Shown piece after piece: positions 1 through 8,115 of a stretch of DNA of 64,000 bases (its first letter is position 1; each line of letters starts with the position of its first letter). The position numbers and the translations under genes are program-made. The stretch is from Cohnella zeiphila (lineage in GTDB: Bacteria; Bacillota; Bacilli; Paenibacillales; Paenibacillaceae), in NCBI RefSeq assembly GCF_014212055.1, contig NZ_JACJVO010000009.1:496001-560000 (forward strand). The letters are read 5' to 3'. The notes below the pieces were generated by a model that worked only from the letters and a program-made list of their open reading frames with translations, did not search any database and had not been told where the DNA came from.

Positions 1-2
1 AT

Positions 3-1493
3 GTGGAGCTGCTGTTTAACGAACGGCTCGACAATTCGGCCGAAAACAAGCTTCTCGTGCTGGACAGCGCCTCCCGTTCGGTGACCGGCGCCAAGGCGGA
101 ACGGACGCAGGAGGGCAAAGGACTCAAGCTGACGCTGCCGAAGCTGAAGGAAGACCATTACACGGTTACCTACGACGTCATCTCCGCGGACGGACACCCG
201 GTGTCCGGCGCTTACGTATTCACGGTCGGCAATCCGCCGCCGCTTCCGGATTCGAGCGCGCTCGATCCCCATGCCCAGGTCGGCCATGCCGGCCACGATC
301 ATGGCGGCGGCAGCGGGCTGACGGTACGCGATTTCATTCTGTACGCCGCCCGGATCGTCTATTACGCGGGCCTGCTCGGGCTGGCCGGCTTGCTGCTGTG
401 GAGCCTGCAGCGGGCCGCGTCTCCCGCCGTTCGCGACGCCCGCGAAGCGGCGATCGGCTTCGCAGGCAAGTTCGAGCTGTGCGCGACGCTCGCTTACGTC
501 GTGCTGAGCCTCAACAACCTGGCGCTGGGCGATCCGATATCCGAGTGGGGCCGAATTCTGACCGGCACGACGGTCGGCAAGCTGTACGCAGCCCAACTGC
601 TGCTGGCCTTAGCGGCCCCGCTGCTGCGCGGAATGAACGTCTATGCCCGCGCGTTCTGGGTTGCCGTCGCGCTGTTCGCGGAGGCGTGGAGCGGTCACGC
701 CGCCGCTTTCGATCCGATCTCCTACAGCGTCGGCTTGGACTTCGTCCACTTGGCCGCCGCGTCGGTCTGGGGCGGAGGTCTCGTGCTGCTGCTGCTCGTC
801 TGGCGCAAAGAGCGCACGGAAGCGGGACGGTTCGCGCTGTTATTTTCCAAATGGGCGCTGATCTCGTTCCTCCTGCTCTGGATCACGGGCGTGCTGAGCG
901 TGCTGGACTTTTTGCCGTCGCTTCGTTATTTGTTTTACACGACCTGGGGTTCCTGGCTGCTGGCGAAGGCGGGGCTGTCCGTGCTCGTCGTGGCGACCGC
1001 GTTCCTCATCCGGCTGCGTTTGCGCAAAGGCCATTTGCCGGCTTCGGGGCTGCTGCGGGCCGATGTCGGGCTGCTGGCGGCGATCGTGCTCGTGGTCGGC
1101 ATTTTGACCTACCAGAACCCGCTGCCGGCGAACGAGCCGCTCCATTACCACGAGATGGGCAACGATATGCACGTGACGCTGGAGATCTCTCCGAACGCGC
1201 CGGGCGACAACGAGATCGGCCTCAAGGTATGGCTCCCCGAGAAGACCGGCCTTCCGAAAAAAACGGTGCTCCGGCTGCAGCCGCTGGACCGCAAGGACGT
1301 CGGCTTTATCGAGGTACCGCTGGAAACGTATGAGGATACGAACGATATCGACGATTTTCCGGGATTCGTGAAGCAGCTGTACAAGGCCGGCGGACCGTAT
1401 CTGCCGTTCGCGGGCAAATGGATGGCGCAAATCCGGGTGACGGATTCGGCCGACAACGAGCTGGTGAGAGAGACGACTTTCCGCATTTATTGA
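3..1493 (+). CDS. Copper resistance CopC-CopD fusion protein, 5' truncated by window edge
   Basis: Copper uptake or resistance membrane protein of the CopC-CopD (YcnJ) family. The first ~75 residues are the C-terminal part of a CopC beta-sandwich (DGHPVSGAYVFTVG); its N-terminal copper-binding start lies outside the window, so the first codon here is not a real start. A His/Gly-rich linker (HAQVGHAGHDHGGG) at about residues 88-103 could bind metal. About eight hydrophobic segments follow (residues ~110-375), matching CopD, and a soluble C-terminal domain (~390-496) resembles the extra domain of YcnJ proteins. It ends 16 bases before a histidine kinase gene. The family assignment is secure; whether copper moves in or out is not shown by sequence. 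Confidence 0.88.
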   Translation: MELLFNERLDNSAENKLLVLDSASRSVTGAKAERTQEGKGLKLTLPKLKEDHYTVTYDVISADGHPVSGAYVFTVGNPPPLPDSSALDPHAQVGHAGHDHGGGSGLTVRDFILYAARIVYYAGLLGLAGLLLWSLQRAASPAVRDAREAAIGFAGKFELCATLAYVVLSLNNLALGDPISEWGRILTGTTVGKLYAAQLLLALAAPLLRGMNVYARAFWVAVALFAEAWSGHAAAFDPISYSVGLDFVHLAAASVWGGGLVLLLLVWRKERTEAGRFALLFSKWALISFLLLWITGVLSVLDFLPSLRYLFYTTWGSWLLAKAGLSVLVVATAFLIRLRLRKGHLPASGLLRADVGLLAAIVLVVGILTYQNPLPANEPLHYHEMGNDMHVTLEISPNAPGDNEIGLKVWLPEKTGLPKKTVLRLQPLDRKDVGFIEVPLETYEDTNDIDDFPGFVKQLYKAGGPYLPFAGKWMAQIRVTDSADNELVRETTFRIY

Positions 1494-1509
1494 CCGGGGA
1501 GGCGGCGAG

Positions 1510-2385
1510 ATGAGCGATACCAAAATCAAATGGCTCATCCTGCTGACGCCGACGGTGACGATCGGCCTGTGGGAATACGTGCGGCACGTGCTGCTGCTGC
1601 CTTATATGTCGATGGAGCTGGGCAATTTCCTGGCTCCTTTTATCGTGCTTGCGGTCACGCTCACGGTAGTGCTTCGGTTGTTCCGGCGTCTGGAGGAATC
1701 GCAGCTGGCGCTGCAGCGGGAAAAGGCGTCGACCGCTTCGCTGGAGGAGCGGGAGCGGCTGGCCGGAGAGCTTCACGACGGCATCGCGCAGTCGCTGTTC
1801 CTGCTGGCGGTGAAGCTGGATCAGCTCGACCGCGCGGCGAAGGAGGAGCCGGTCCGGAAGCTGGCGGAACAGCTTCGCGCGACGGTGCGCGACGTGAACG
1901 ACGACGTGCGGCAGGCGATCGCGAACTTGCGCCTTCCTCCGTCGTCCGAGAACGCGGCGTGGGTGAGGCCGCTTCGCGAGCTGCTCGGGGAGACGGCGGG
2001 CGTCATAGAGGCGAGGGCGCAGTTCCGGTGGACGATCCCGGACGACAGTCTGACGGACCGGGAAAAGGTGGAGCTTCACGCCTGCTTGCGCGAAGCGCTG
2101 ATCAACGTGCGCAAGCATGCGAGGGCGAGGTCGGTCGTCGTCGTCGGAGAGCCGGACGGGCAAGGGGGCTTTCGCTGCGCGGTAGAGGACGACGGCACCG
2201 GTTTCCGGGGCGACCCGTGGCAGGCGCAAGGCCGGTTCGGTCTGCGCATGGTGCGGGACCGCGCGCGGCGGATGGGCTGGACGTTCGTCGCGGAACGGCG
2301 CGGCGAATGGACGGTCGCCGAGCTTCGGAAGAAAGGGGAGGATCGGGATGCAGCCGTTTCGGGTGCTGCTCGTGGACGATCATAA
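1510..2385 (+). CDS. NarL-family sensor histidine kinase
   Basis: Two-component sensor kinase, 291 aa. Two hydrophobic segments (residues ~8-25 and ~38-56) leave almost no extracytoplasmic loop, so there is no classical sensor domain. The HisKA_3 box LAGELHDGIAQS places the phospho-acceptor at His89; the N box (REALINVRKHA) and the G box (VEDDGTGFRG) of the HATPase domain follow. The gene starts 16 bases after the CopC-CopD gene behind a GGGGAGG ribosome site, and its 3' end overlaps the response regulator by 38 bases, so the two are translationally coupled. Its place between copCD-like and ycnI-like genes suggests envelope or copper status sensing; that is inference. Confidence 0.9.
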   Translation: MSDTKIKWLILLTPTVTIGLWEYVRHVLLLPYMSMELGNFLAPFIVLAVTLTVVLRLFRRLEESQLALQREKASTASLEERERLAGELHDGIAQSLFLLAVKLDQLDRAAKEEPVRKLAEQLRATVRDVNDDVRQAIANLRLPPSSENAAWVRPLRELLGETAGVIEARAQFRWTIPDDSLTDREKVELHACLREALINVRKHARARSVVVVGEPDGQGGFRCAVEDDGTGFRGDPWQAQGRFGLRMVRDRARRMGWTFVAERRGEWTVAELRKKGEDRDAAVSGAARGRS

Positions 2386-3028
2386 GCACGCTCGGCAGGG
2401 AATGCGGGAGATCGTGTCCGAGGACGACGATTTTCTCGTCGTCGGGGAGGCGGCGAGCGGCGAAGAAGCGCTGGCCCTGATGGACCGCGCGACGCCGGAG
2501 CTCGTGCTGATGGACATCTCGATGCCGGGCATGGGCGGCCTGGAGGCGGCGAAGGCGATCAAAAGCCGCTACCCCGAAGTCAAGATCGTCATGGTGACCG
2601 TGTCCGACGACCCGGCTCACCTGTTCGAAGCGTTGAAGAAGGGGGCCCAAGGCTACCTGCTCAAGAACTTGAACCCCGCAGCCTGGCGCGAATATTTGCG
2701 CGCGATCGCCAGCGACGAGGCGCCGCTCAATCCGGAGCTGGCGCTGTCGATCCTGCGCGAGTTCGCGGGCCGCTCGATGGCCGCGGACGCCCGGGAGCGG
2801 GGCGGCGCGCGGGACGGTCTCCTGCGTGAAGGCTTGACGCCGCGGGAGACGGAGATTCTGCAGGAAGTCGCCCGCGGCCGGACGAACCGCGACATCGCGT
2901 CCGAGCTCGGCTTGTCCGAACATACCGTGAAAAACCACCTCAAAAACATTTTGCAGAAGCTGCATCTCGACAACCGGGTGCAGTTGACCCGGTACGCGTT
3001 CGAGAGCGGACTGGTCGACCGTTCCTGA
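2348..3028 (+). CDS. NarL/LuxR-family response regulator
   Basis: DNA-binding response regulator, 226 aa, partner of the kinase it overlaps by 38 bases. The receiver domain has the acidic pair DD at residues 10-11, the phospho-acceptor Asp56 (LVLMDISMP) and a conserved Lys in the LLKN segment. A C-terminal LuxR-type helix-turn-helix (LTPRETEILQEVARGRTNRDIASELG) occupies about residues 160-222. The start ATG has a GGGGAGG ribosome site inside the kinase coding region. Likely targets include the flanking copper genes (inference from position only). A 143-base gap with a small dyad (GGTCA-TCC-TGACC) separates it from the next gene. Confidence 0.93.
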   Translation: MQPFRVLLVDDHKHARQGMREIVSEDDDFLVVGEAASGEEALALMDRATPELVLMDISMPGMGGLEAAKAIKSRYPEVKIVMVTVSDDPAHLFEALKKGAQGYLLKNLNPAAWREYLRAIASDEAPLNPELALSILREFAGRSMAADARERGGARDGLLREGLTPRETEILQEVARGRTNRDIASELGLSEHTVKNHLKNILQKLHLDNRVQLTRYAFESGLVDRS

Positions 3029-3171
3029 CTGTCTCCGCCAAGCGCCTTCCCCCGCAACAATTTTGTCACCGGTTCGAATTCCGCCTAGCCCTTTCTGGTC
3101 ATCCTGACCGCCCGGGAGTTGGCTATACTGGGAACATCCCGAACGAATGCAGAGAGAGGCGGATGTTTCCC

Positions 3172-3768
3172 ATGAAGATGAAAAAAGGCGTATCGATCTT
3201 GCTCGCGTTATTTCTGGCGCTCGGCTTTGCCGGCGTCGCCAGCGCGCACGTGACGGTTCAGCCGGGCAAGGTGCCGGCGGGATCGTACCAGGTGTTTACG
3301 CTGCGCGTACCCTCCGAGAAGGAAGCGGCTACGACCCAGGTCAAGGTGGAAGTGCCGGCGGACGTCGACGTCTCCCGGTTCGAGCCCAAGCCCGGCTGGA
3401 CCTACGAGACGGAGAAGGACGCGGACGGCAAAATCGTTTCGTTTACCTGGAAAGCGGACGGAGACGGTCTCGGCGCTACGGAATTCGGCCAGTTCAACTT
3501 TCAGGGCAAAGTGGCCGACAACGCGACTTCGCTTAGCTGGAAAGCTTATCAGACCTATTCCGACGGAAGCGTGGTCGAATGGACGGGCGCTCCCGACGCC
3601 GACACCCCGGCTTCCGTTACGACGGTCACGGCGGCGGACGCTTCCGGCGAAGGCGCCGCGGCCGGCTCGACGGACCGCGATCCGCTCACGCTGACGCTCG
3701 CGATCGTCGGCGCCGCCGCCGGCATTCTGGCGCTGCTGGTTTCGCTTCTTCGCCGCCGCAAGGCGTAA
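3172..3768 (+). CDS. ycnI: YcnI-like copper-binding envelope protein (DUF1775)
   Basis: Secreted, membrane-anchored copper-binding protein, 198 aa from this start. A signal peptide (MKMKKGVSILL to GVASA) is followed directly by HVTV, so the mature protein would begin with His; in YcnI proteins this N-terminal His makes a mono-histidine brace for Cu(II). The DUF1775 domain spans ~26-155, then an Ala/Gly-rich linker, one C-terminal membrane helix and an RRRK tail. An upstream ATG at 3163 sits immediately after AGAGAGGCGG, which is the ribosome site, so the ATG at 3172 with a 9-base spacer is the better start. In Bacillus subtilis ycnI accompanies the CopCD-like ycnJ, as here. Confidence 0.87.
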   Translation: MKMKKGVSILLALFLALGFAGVASAHVTVQPGKVPAGSYQVFTLRVPSEKEAATTQVKVEVPADVDVSRFEPKPGWTYETEKDADGKIVSFTWKADGDGLGATEFGQFNFQGKVADNATSLSWKAYQTYSDGSVVEWTGAPDADTPASVTTVTAADASGEGAAAGSTDRDPLTLTLAIVGAAAGILALLVSLLRRRKA

Positions 3769-3786
3769 AAAGGCGGGGGCACGGAA

Positions 3787-4012
3787 CAACACGATTTTTC
3801 CGCGTTAAATGGCCGGTGCAGGCTTCGGAAGGCATCTAACGCGGTTTTTCCGTGTTAAACTTTTGCAAAAGCTCCTATGACATGGATTAACACGAATTTT
3901 CCGCTCTAAAAGGCCGTCGCAGGCCTTCAGCGGCTGTTTAACTCGATTTTTTCGCTTTATAAGACTTACGCAATCCGTTTTCGATCATCTAACGCGGTTA
4001 TATCGCGTTAGA
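3787..4012. repeat. Five degenerate palindromic repeats, ~50-bp period
   Basis: Between ycnI and the pheS leader lie five related palindromic cores of the form TTAACNCG-T-rich-CGCGTTAA, beginning near 3788, 3837, 3886, 3936 and 3988, so the period is 49-53 bases. Each core can fold into a stem (for example TCTAACGCG with CGCGTTAGA in the last copy) around a T-rich loop. The spacers between cores are not conserved. No open reading frame fits. The first copy may double as the ycnI terminator. Function unknown. Confidence 0.75.
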
Positions 4013-4088
4013 CGGCGGGGGCTTCGCACACAAGCGGAGCCTTTTTACGTTTAAGAGCCTTTTGGGCGTCCGACCACGCCCCCTGCAC

Positions 4089-4117
4089 TTGCGGTCGGCC
4101 CGGGATTCCCCTATAAT
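4089..4117 (+). promoter_or_regulatory. Predicted sigma-A promoter of pheS-pheT
   Basis: TTGCGG at 4089-4094 and a perfect TATAAT at 4112-4117 are 17 bases apart, just upstream of the T-box leader. The -35 matches the consensus only in its TTG part. Confidence 0.65.
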
Positions 4118-4123
4118 GGAACC

Positions 4124-4436
4124 TAACATTCGCATAAATGCGACGATGGAGACAAGTAAGCAGCGCCTTCCTCTCAGGGAGGGAACGCCGGGACTGGAAG
4201 CGTTCCTAGGAAATCAGGCTGCCGAAATTCCCTCCGGAGCAGTCCCTTGAACCCGGCAGCCCGTCAGGAGCGGGCCGGCAGTAGAGGCGAACCGGCAGCG
4301 GCCCGTTACGTCCGCGCGCAAGCGGGAACGCTCCGGACGCCGGCCGAACGATAAGGCAAGCGCGCGAACGTTCCAATAAGGGTGGTACCACGGTCCTTTC
4401 GTCCCTTCCTAGCGGGGGGAGAAGGGCCTTTTTTTA
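4124..4436 (+). promoter_or_regulatory. T-box leader (tRNA-Phe responsive) with terminator
   Basis: Transcription-attenuation leader of pheS-pheT. The 5' part contains GATGGAGACAAGTA (stem I AGUA region). The T-box sequence AAGGGTGGTACCACGG at 4378-4393 would pair with the uncharged tRNA acceptor end. It is followed by a terminator stem (GGTCCTT 4392-4398 with AAGGGCC 4422-4428) and a run of seven T. A TTC triplet at 4228-4230 in GAAATTC is a plausible Phe specifier, which fits the downstream gene; the exact specifier needs a structure model. Uncharged tRNA-Phe would favour the antiterminator and so raise synthetase expression. Confidence 0.93.
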
Positions 4437-4463
4437 TTTTTTCCGGACAAGGAGAGACGCGTA

Positions 4464-5498
4464 ATGAGAGACAGGTTGGAACAACTGCGGGGCGAGGCGC
4501 TCGAGCGGCTTCAGGCCGTATCCGATCCCGGGACCTTAAGCGAGCTGAGGGTGCATTATCTTGGCAAAAAAGGCCAACTCACCGAGATTCTGCGCGGAAT
4601 GGGCGCCCTGAGCGCGGAAGAGCGGCCGGTGATCGGCCAGGTGGCGAACGACGTGCGCGCGGCGATCGAAGCGGTCATCGCCGAGAAGCAGGAGCAGTTC
4701 GATCGCGCCGAGACGGCCCGCCGCCTGCAGGCGGAGACGATCGACGTGACGCTGCCGGGCAAGAAGCCGGTTCGCGGCGGCATTCATCCGCTCACGAAGG
4801 TGACGCAGGAGATCGAGGACATTTTTCTAGGGATGGGTTACCAGATCGCGGAAGGGCCCGAGGTGGAGACGGACTTCTACAACTTCGAGGCGCTCAATCT
4901 CCCGAAGAACCATCCCGCGCGCGACATGCAGGATTCGTTTTACCTGACGGACGACATTCTGCTGCGCACGCATACGTCGCCGGTACAAATCCGCGCCATG
5001 CGAGCCGCCGGCGGCAAAACGCCGCTCAAAGTCATCTGCCCGGGCAAGGTGTACCGGCGCGACGACGACGACGCCACGCACTCGTTCATGTTCCATCAGA
5101 TCGAAGCGCTGGTCGTCGGCCCGAATATCCGGATGAGCGACCTCAAGGGGACGCTGCTCCAGTTCGTGCAGGCGCTGTACGGTCCCAAGACGCAAATCCG
5201 GCTTCGCCCGAGCTTCTTCCCCTTCACCGAGCCGAGCGCCGAGGTGGACGTGACGTGCTCGCAATGCGGCGGCAGCGGCTGCCGGATGTGCAAGCATACC
5301 GGCTGGATCGAGATTCTCGGCTGCGGCATGGTGCATCCGAAGGTGCTCGAATACGGCGGATACGATCCGAAGGAAGTAACCGGCTTCGCCATCGGCATGG
5401 GCGTCGAACGGATTGCGATCCTGAAGTACGACATCGACGACATCCGTCATTTTTACAACAACGATCTGCGATTCCTCGGGCAGTTCGCCCGAATGTGA
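4464..5498 (+). CDS. pheS: Phenylalanyl-tRNA synthetase alpha subunit
   Basis: Catalytic subunit of the cytoplasmic alpha2-beta2 PheRS, which charges tRNA-Phe. At 344 aa it has the usual bacterial length. An N-terminal coiled coil (~1-90) binds tRNA; the class II core begins near GIHPLTKV, with motif 2 around [21 protein letters not shown] and motif 3 at [14 protein letters not shown] cysteine cluster ([12 protein letters not shown]) sits before motif 3, as in many Gram-positive PheS. The start ATG follows GGAGAGACGCGTA. It is the first gene after the T-box leader, and pheT begins 22 bases downstream. Confidence 0.98.
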   Translation: MRDRLEQLRGEALERLQAVSDPGTLSELRVHYLGKKGQLTEILRGMGALSAEERPVIGQVANDVRAAIEAVIAEKQEQFDRAETARRLQAETIDVTLPGKKPVRGGIHPLTKVTQEIEDIFLGMGYQIAEGPEVETDFYNFEALNLPKNHPARDMQDSFYLTDDILLRTHTSPVQIRAMRAAGGKTPLKVICPGKVYRRDDDDATHSFMFHQIEALVVGPNIRMSDLKGTLLQFVQALYGPKTQIRLRPSFFPFTEPSAEVDVTCSQCGGSGCRMCKHTGWIEILGCGMVHPKVLEYGGYDPKEVTGFAIGMGVERIAILKYDIDDIRHFYNNDLRFLGQFARM

Positions 5499-5520
5499 GG
5501 AAAGGAGAGAACCGGAACCT

Positions 5521-7971
5521 ATGAACGTATCTTACCGTTGGTTGAACGAATATATCGATCTGAACGGCGTCGAGCCGAAGAAGCTGGCCGAGATGATGAC
5601 GCGCGGAGGGATCGAGATCGATTCCGTTCCGTCCCGCAATCTGGGAGTAAGCGGGGTCGTCGTCGGCTATGTCAAAACGCGGGAAAAGCATCCCGACGCC
5701 GACAAGCTGAGCGTGTGCACGGTAGACGCCGGTACGGGCGAGGATCTGCAGATCGTATGCGGGGCGCCCAACGCGGCCGCCGGCATTAAAATCCCCGTCG
5801 CGCTGGTCGGGGCGAAGCTTCCGGGCGGACTGCAGATCAAGCGCGCGAAGCTGAGAGGGGTCGAGTCGCAAGGGATGCTCTGCTCGGCGCGCGAGCTCGG
5901 CATCAACGACAAGCTGCTGCCGAAAGAGCAGCAAGAAGGGTTGTACGTCCTGCCGCAGGATTCGGAAATCGGCCGAGACATCCTGGACGTGCTGGCGCTG
6001 GACGATTCCGTGCTCGAGCTGGACTTGACGCCGAATCGTTCCGATTGCCTGAGCATGCTCGGCGTCGCCTACGAGGCGTCCGCGCTGACCGGCCGTCCGG
6101 TTCGTCTTCCGGACTTGTCGCTTCGCGAATCGGAAGGCAAGACGAGCGATCGCGTTCAAGTCTCGATCGCGGACCAGGAGCTGTGCTCCCGCTATTCGGC
6201 CCGCCTCATCCGGGGCGTCAAGATCGGACCTTCGCCGCTGTGGATGCAGAACCGGCTGATCGCGGCCGGCGTCCGGCCGATCAGCAACATCGTGGACATC
6301 ACCAACTACGTGATGCTCGAATACGGGCAGCCGCTGCACGCGTTCGACGCCGCGAAAGTGGCCGGCGGCCGGATCGAAGTGCGTCTCGCGCGCGAAGGCG
6401 AAATTCTGGTTACGCTTGACGGCCAGGAGCGCAAGCTGGAGCCGCACATGCTCGTCATCGCCGACGCGGAGAAAGCGATCGCGCTGGCCGGCGTCATGGG
6501 CGGACTGAACTCGGAAGTGACGGCGGACACCGTCGACATCATCCTGGAGTCGGCCCGGTTCGACGGCGGCTCGGTGCGCCGCACGTCTCGCCAGCTCGGC
6601 CTCCGTTCCGAAGCTTCCGCGCGTTTTGAGAAGGAAGTCGATCCGTCGCGAGTGCCGGAAGCGCTGGACCGCGCGGCCGGACTGATGGTCGCCCTGGCCG
6701 GCGGAACGGCCGCGGAGGGCGTTGCGGAAGCGGTCGTCTCGCTGCCGGAGCCGGTTGCCGTCGACTTGTCGCTGGATCGCGTCAACCGGTTTCTCGGCAC
6801 GTCGCTCCCGGCGGACGAGGTGCGCACGATCTGGTCGAGGCTCGGCTTCGAGGCGAAGGAGGCGGCGGAAGGCGTCTGGCGCGTGACGGTGCCGACCCGC
6901 CGCGGCGGCATCTACCGCGACGTCGACCTGATCGAGGAAGTGGCGCGGCTGCACGGCTACGACGAAATTCCGACGACGCCGATCGAAGGGCCGACGACGA
7001 CCGGAGCGTTGACGAAGCCGCAGGCGATCCGCCGCGAAGTGCGGAACGTCCTGGCCGGCGCCGGGTTGTACGAAGCGATCTGTTACAACGTAACCTCTCC
7101 CGAACGGGTTGGCCTGTTCCCCTCGTTGAACGGAGATGAAGACGGCGTGCGGGCGATTCCGCTCGCGATGCCGATGAGCGAGGAGCGCAGCCTGCTGCGG
7201 ACGTCGCTGCTGTCGAGCCTGATCGAGGCGGCGGCGTACAACCAGTCCCGCAGAACGGGCGACGTTGCGCTGTTCGAGATCGCCAGCGTGTTCCACGCGA
7301 AGGAGCTGCCGCTGGCCGAGCTTCCCCAGGAAAAGCCGCGGCTCGCGTTCCTGCTGGCGGGCAGCCGCGTTCCGGCTTCCTGGAACCGGCCCGCCGCTCC
7401 GGCGGACTTTTATGAAGCGAAAGGCGTTCTCGAGGCCGTTTTCGAGCGGTTAGGTCTCGGAGACCGCGTCTCGTACGAGGCGGCGCAGCCGGAAGGCTTC
7501 CATCCGGGACGCACGGCTGCCGTGAAGCTGGAAACGGACGGAGGCCCGGTCGCGCTGGGCTACGTCGGACAGCTTCATCCCGACCTGCAGAAGGAGTTCG
7601 ATCTGGGCGATGCGTTCGCGGCCGAGATTGACTTGGCGGAAGTGTACGCGCCGGCGGGCGCCGGCATCGTCTATCGCTCGCTGCCGCGCTATCCGTCGGT
7701 CGAGCGGGACTTGGCCGTCGTCGTCGGCCGGGAGACGGCCGGCGCGGCGCTCGTCTCCGCCGTACGCAAGGCGGCGGGGGACTTGCTGGAGTCGGTCCGC
7801 GTGTTCGACGTCTATACCGGCGAACGGCTCGGTGCGGACAAGAAAAGCGTGGCGCTGGCGCTCGTCTACCGTCACGCGGAGCGGACGCTGACCGACGAGG
7901 AAGTCGCGGAGGCGCATCGTCTGGCCCTGGCAGAATTGGAACAATCTTTCGGAGCCGAACTGCGGAAATAA
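5521..7971 (+). CDS. pheT: Phenylalanyl-tRNA synthetase beta subunit
   Basis: Beta subunit of PheRS, 816 aa, close to the usual ~800. Visible parts are the N-terminal EMAP/OB-type tRNA-binding domain (~40-150, GVVVGYVKTREKHPDADKL), the B3/B4 editing domain (~210-380), the B5 domain (~405-475, EEVARLHGYDEIP), the inactive catalytic-like core, and the C-terminal ferredoxin-fold anticodon-binding domain (SLPRYPSVERDLAVVV onward, ~720-815). It hydrolyses mischarged Tyr-tRNA-Phe and shapes tRNA binding. The ribosome site GGAAAGGAGAG precedes the ATG. Co-transcribed with pheS. Confidence 0.98.
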   Translation: MNVSYRWLNEYIDLNGVEPKKLAEMMTRGGIEIDSVPSRNLGVSGVVVGYVKTREKHPDADKLSVCTVDAGTGEDLQIVCGAPNAAAGIKIPVALVGAKLPGGLQIKRAKLRGVESQGMLCSARELGINDKLLPKEQQEGLYVLPQDSEIGRDILDVLALDDSVLELDLTPNRSDCLSMLGVAYEASALTGRPVRLPDLSLRESEGKTSDRVQVSIADQELCSRYSARLIRGVKIGPSPLWMQNRLIAAGVRPISNIVDITNYVMLEYGQPLHAFDAAKVAGGRIEVRLAREGEILVTLDGQERKLEPHMLVIADAEKAIALAGVMGGLNSEVTADTVDIILESARFDGGSVRRTSRQLGLRSEASARFEKEVDPSRVPEALDRAAGLMVALAGGTAAEGVAEAVVSLPEPVAVDLSLDRVNRFLGTSLPADEVRTIWSRLGFEAKEAAEGVWRVTVPTRRGGIYRDVDLIEEVARLHGYDEIPTTPIEGPTTTGALTKPQAIRREVRNVLAGAGLYEAICYNVTSPERVGLFPSLNGDEDGVRAIPLAMPMSEERSLLRTSLLSSLIEAAAYNQSRRTGDVALFEIASVFHAKELPLAELPQEKPRLAFLLAGSRVPASWNRPAAPADFYEAKGVLEAVFERLGLGDRVSYEAAQPEGFHPGRTAAVKLETDGGPVALGYVGQLHPDLQKEFDLGDAFAAEIDLAEVYAPAGAGIVYRSLPRYPSVERDLAVVVGRETAGAALVSAVRKAAGDLLESVRVFDVYTGERLGADKKSVALALVYRHAERTLTDEEVAEAHRLALAELEQSFGAELRK

Positions 7972-8115
7972 GCAGGAAACGGCGGGAACCGCAGCGAATA
8001 CATCATGACGCCTATTATTGCCGTTTTGCCCGGTTCGGGCGGAAAGGCCGATTTCCAGGAGGCGCGCGATGAATTCGCTGCGATTTTTTTCTTTCGGATA
8101 GAGGAGGTAAGAACC

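Noticed and set aside
4062..4250. 62-codon frame upstream of pheS
   Set aside because: It lies inside the T-box leader and its promoter.
5224..7296. 690-codon minus-strand frame
   Set aside because: It is the antisense shadow of pheT; composition is Arg/His-rich and no ribosome site is seen.
8005..8115. N-terminal extension of the ZapA-like protein
   Set aside because: No ribosome site at 8005, and a strong one stands before GTG 8116 where ZapA homology begins.
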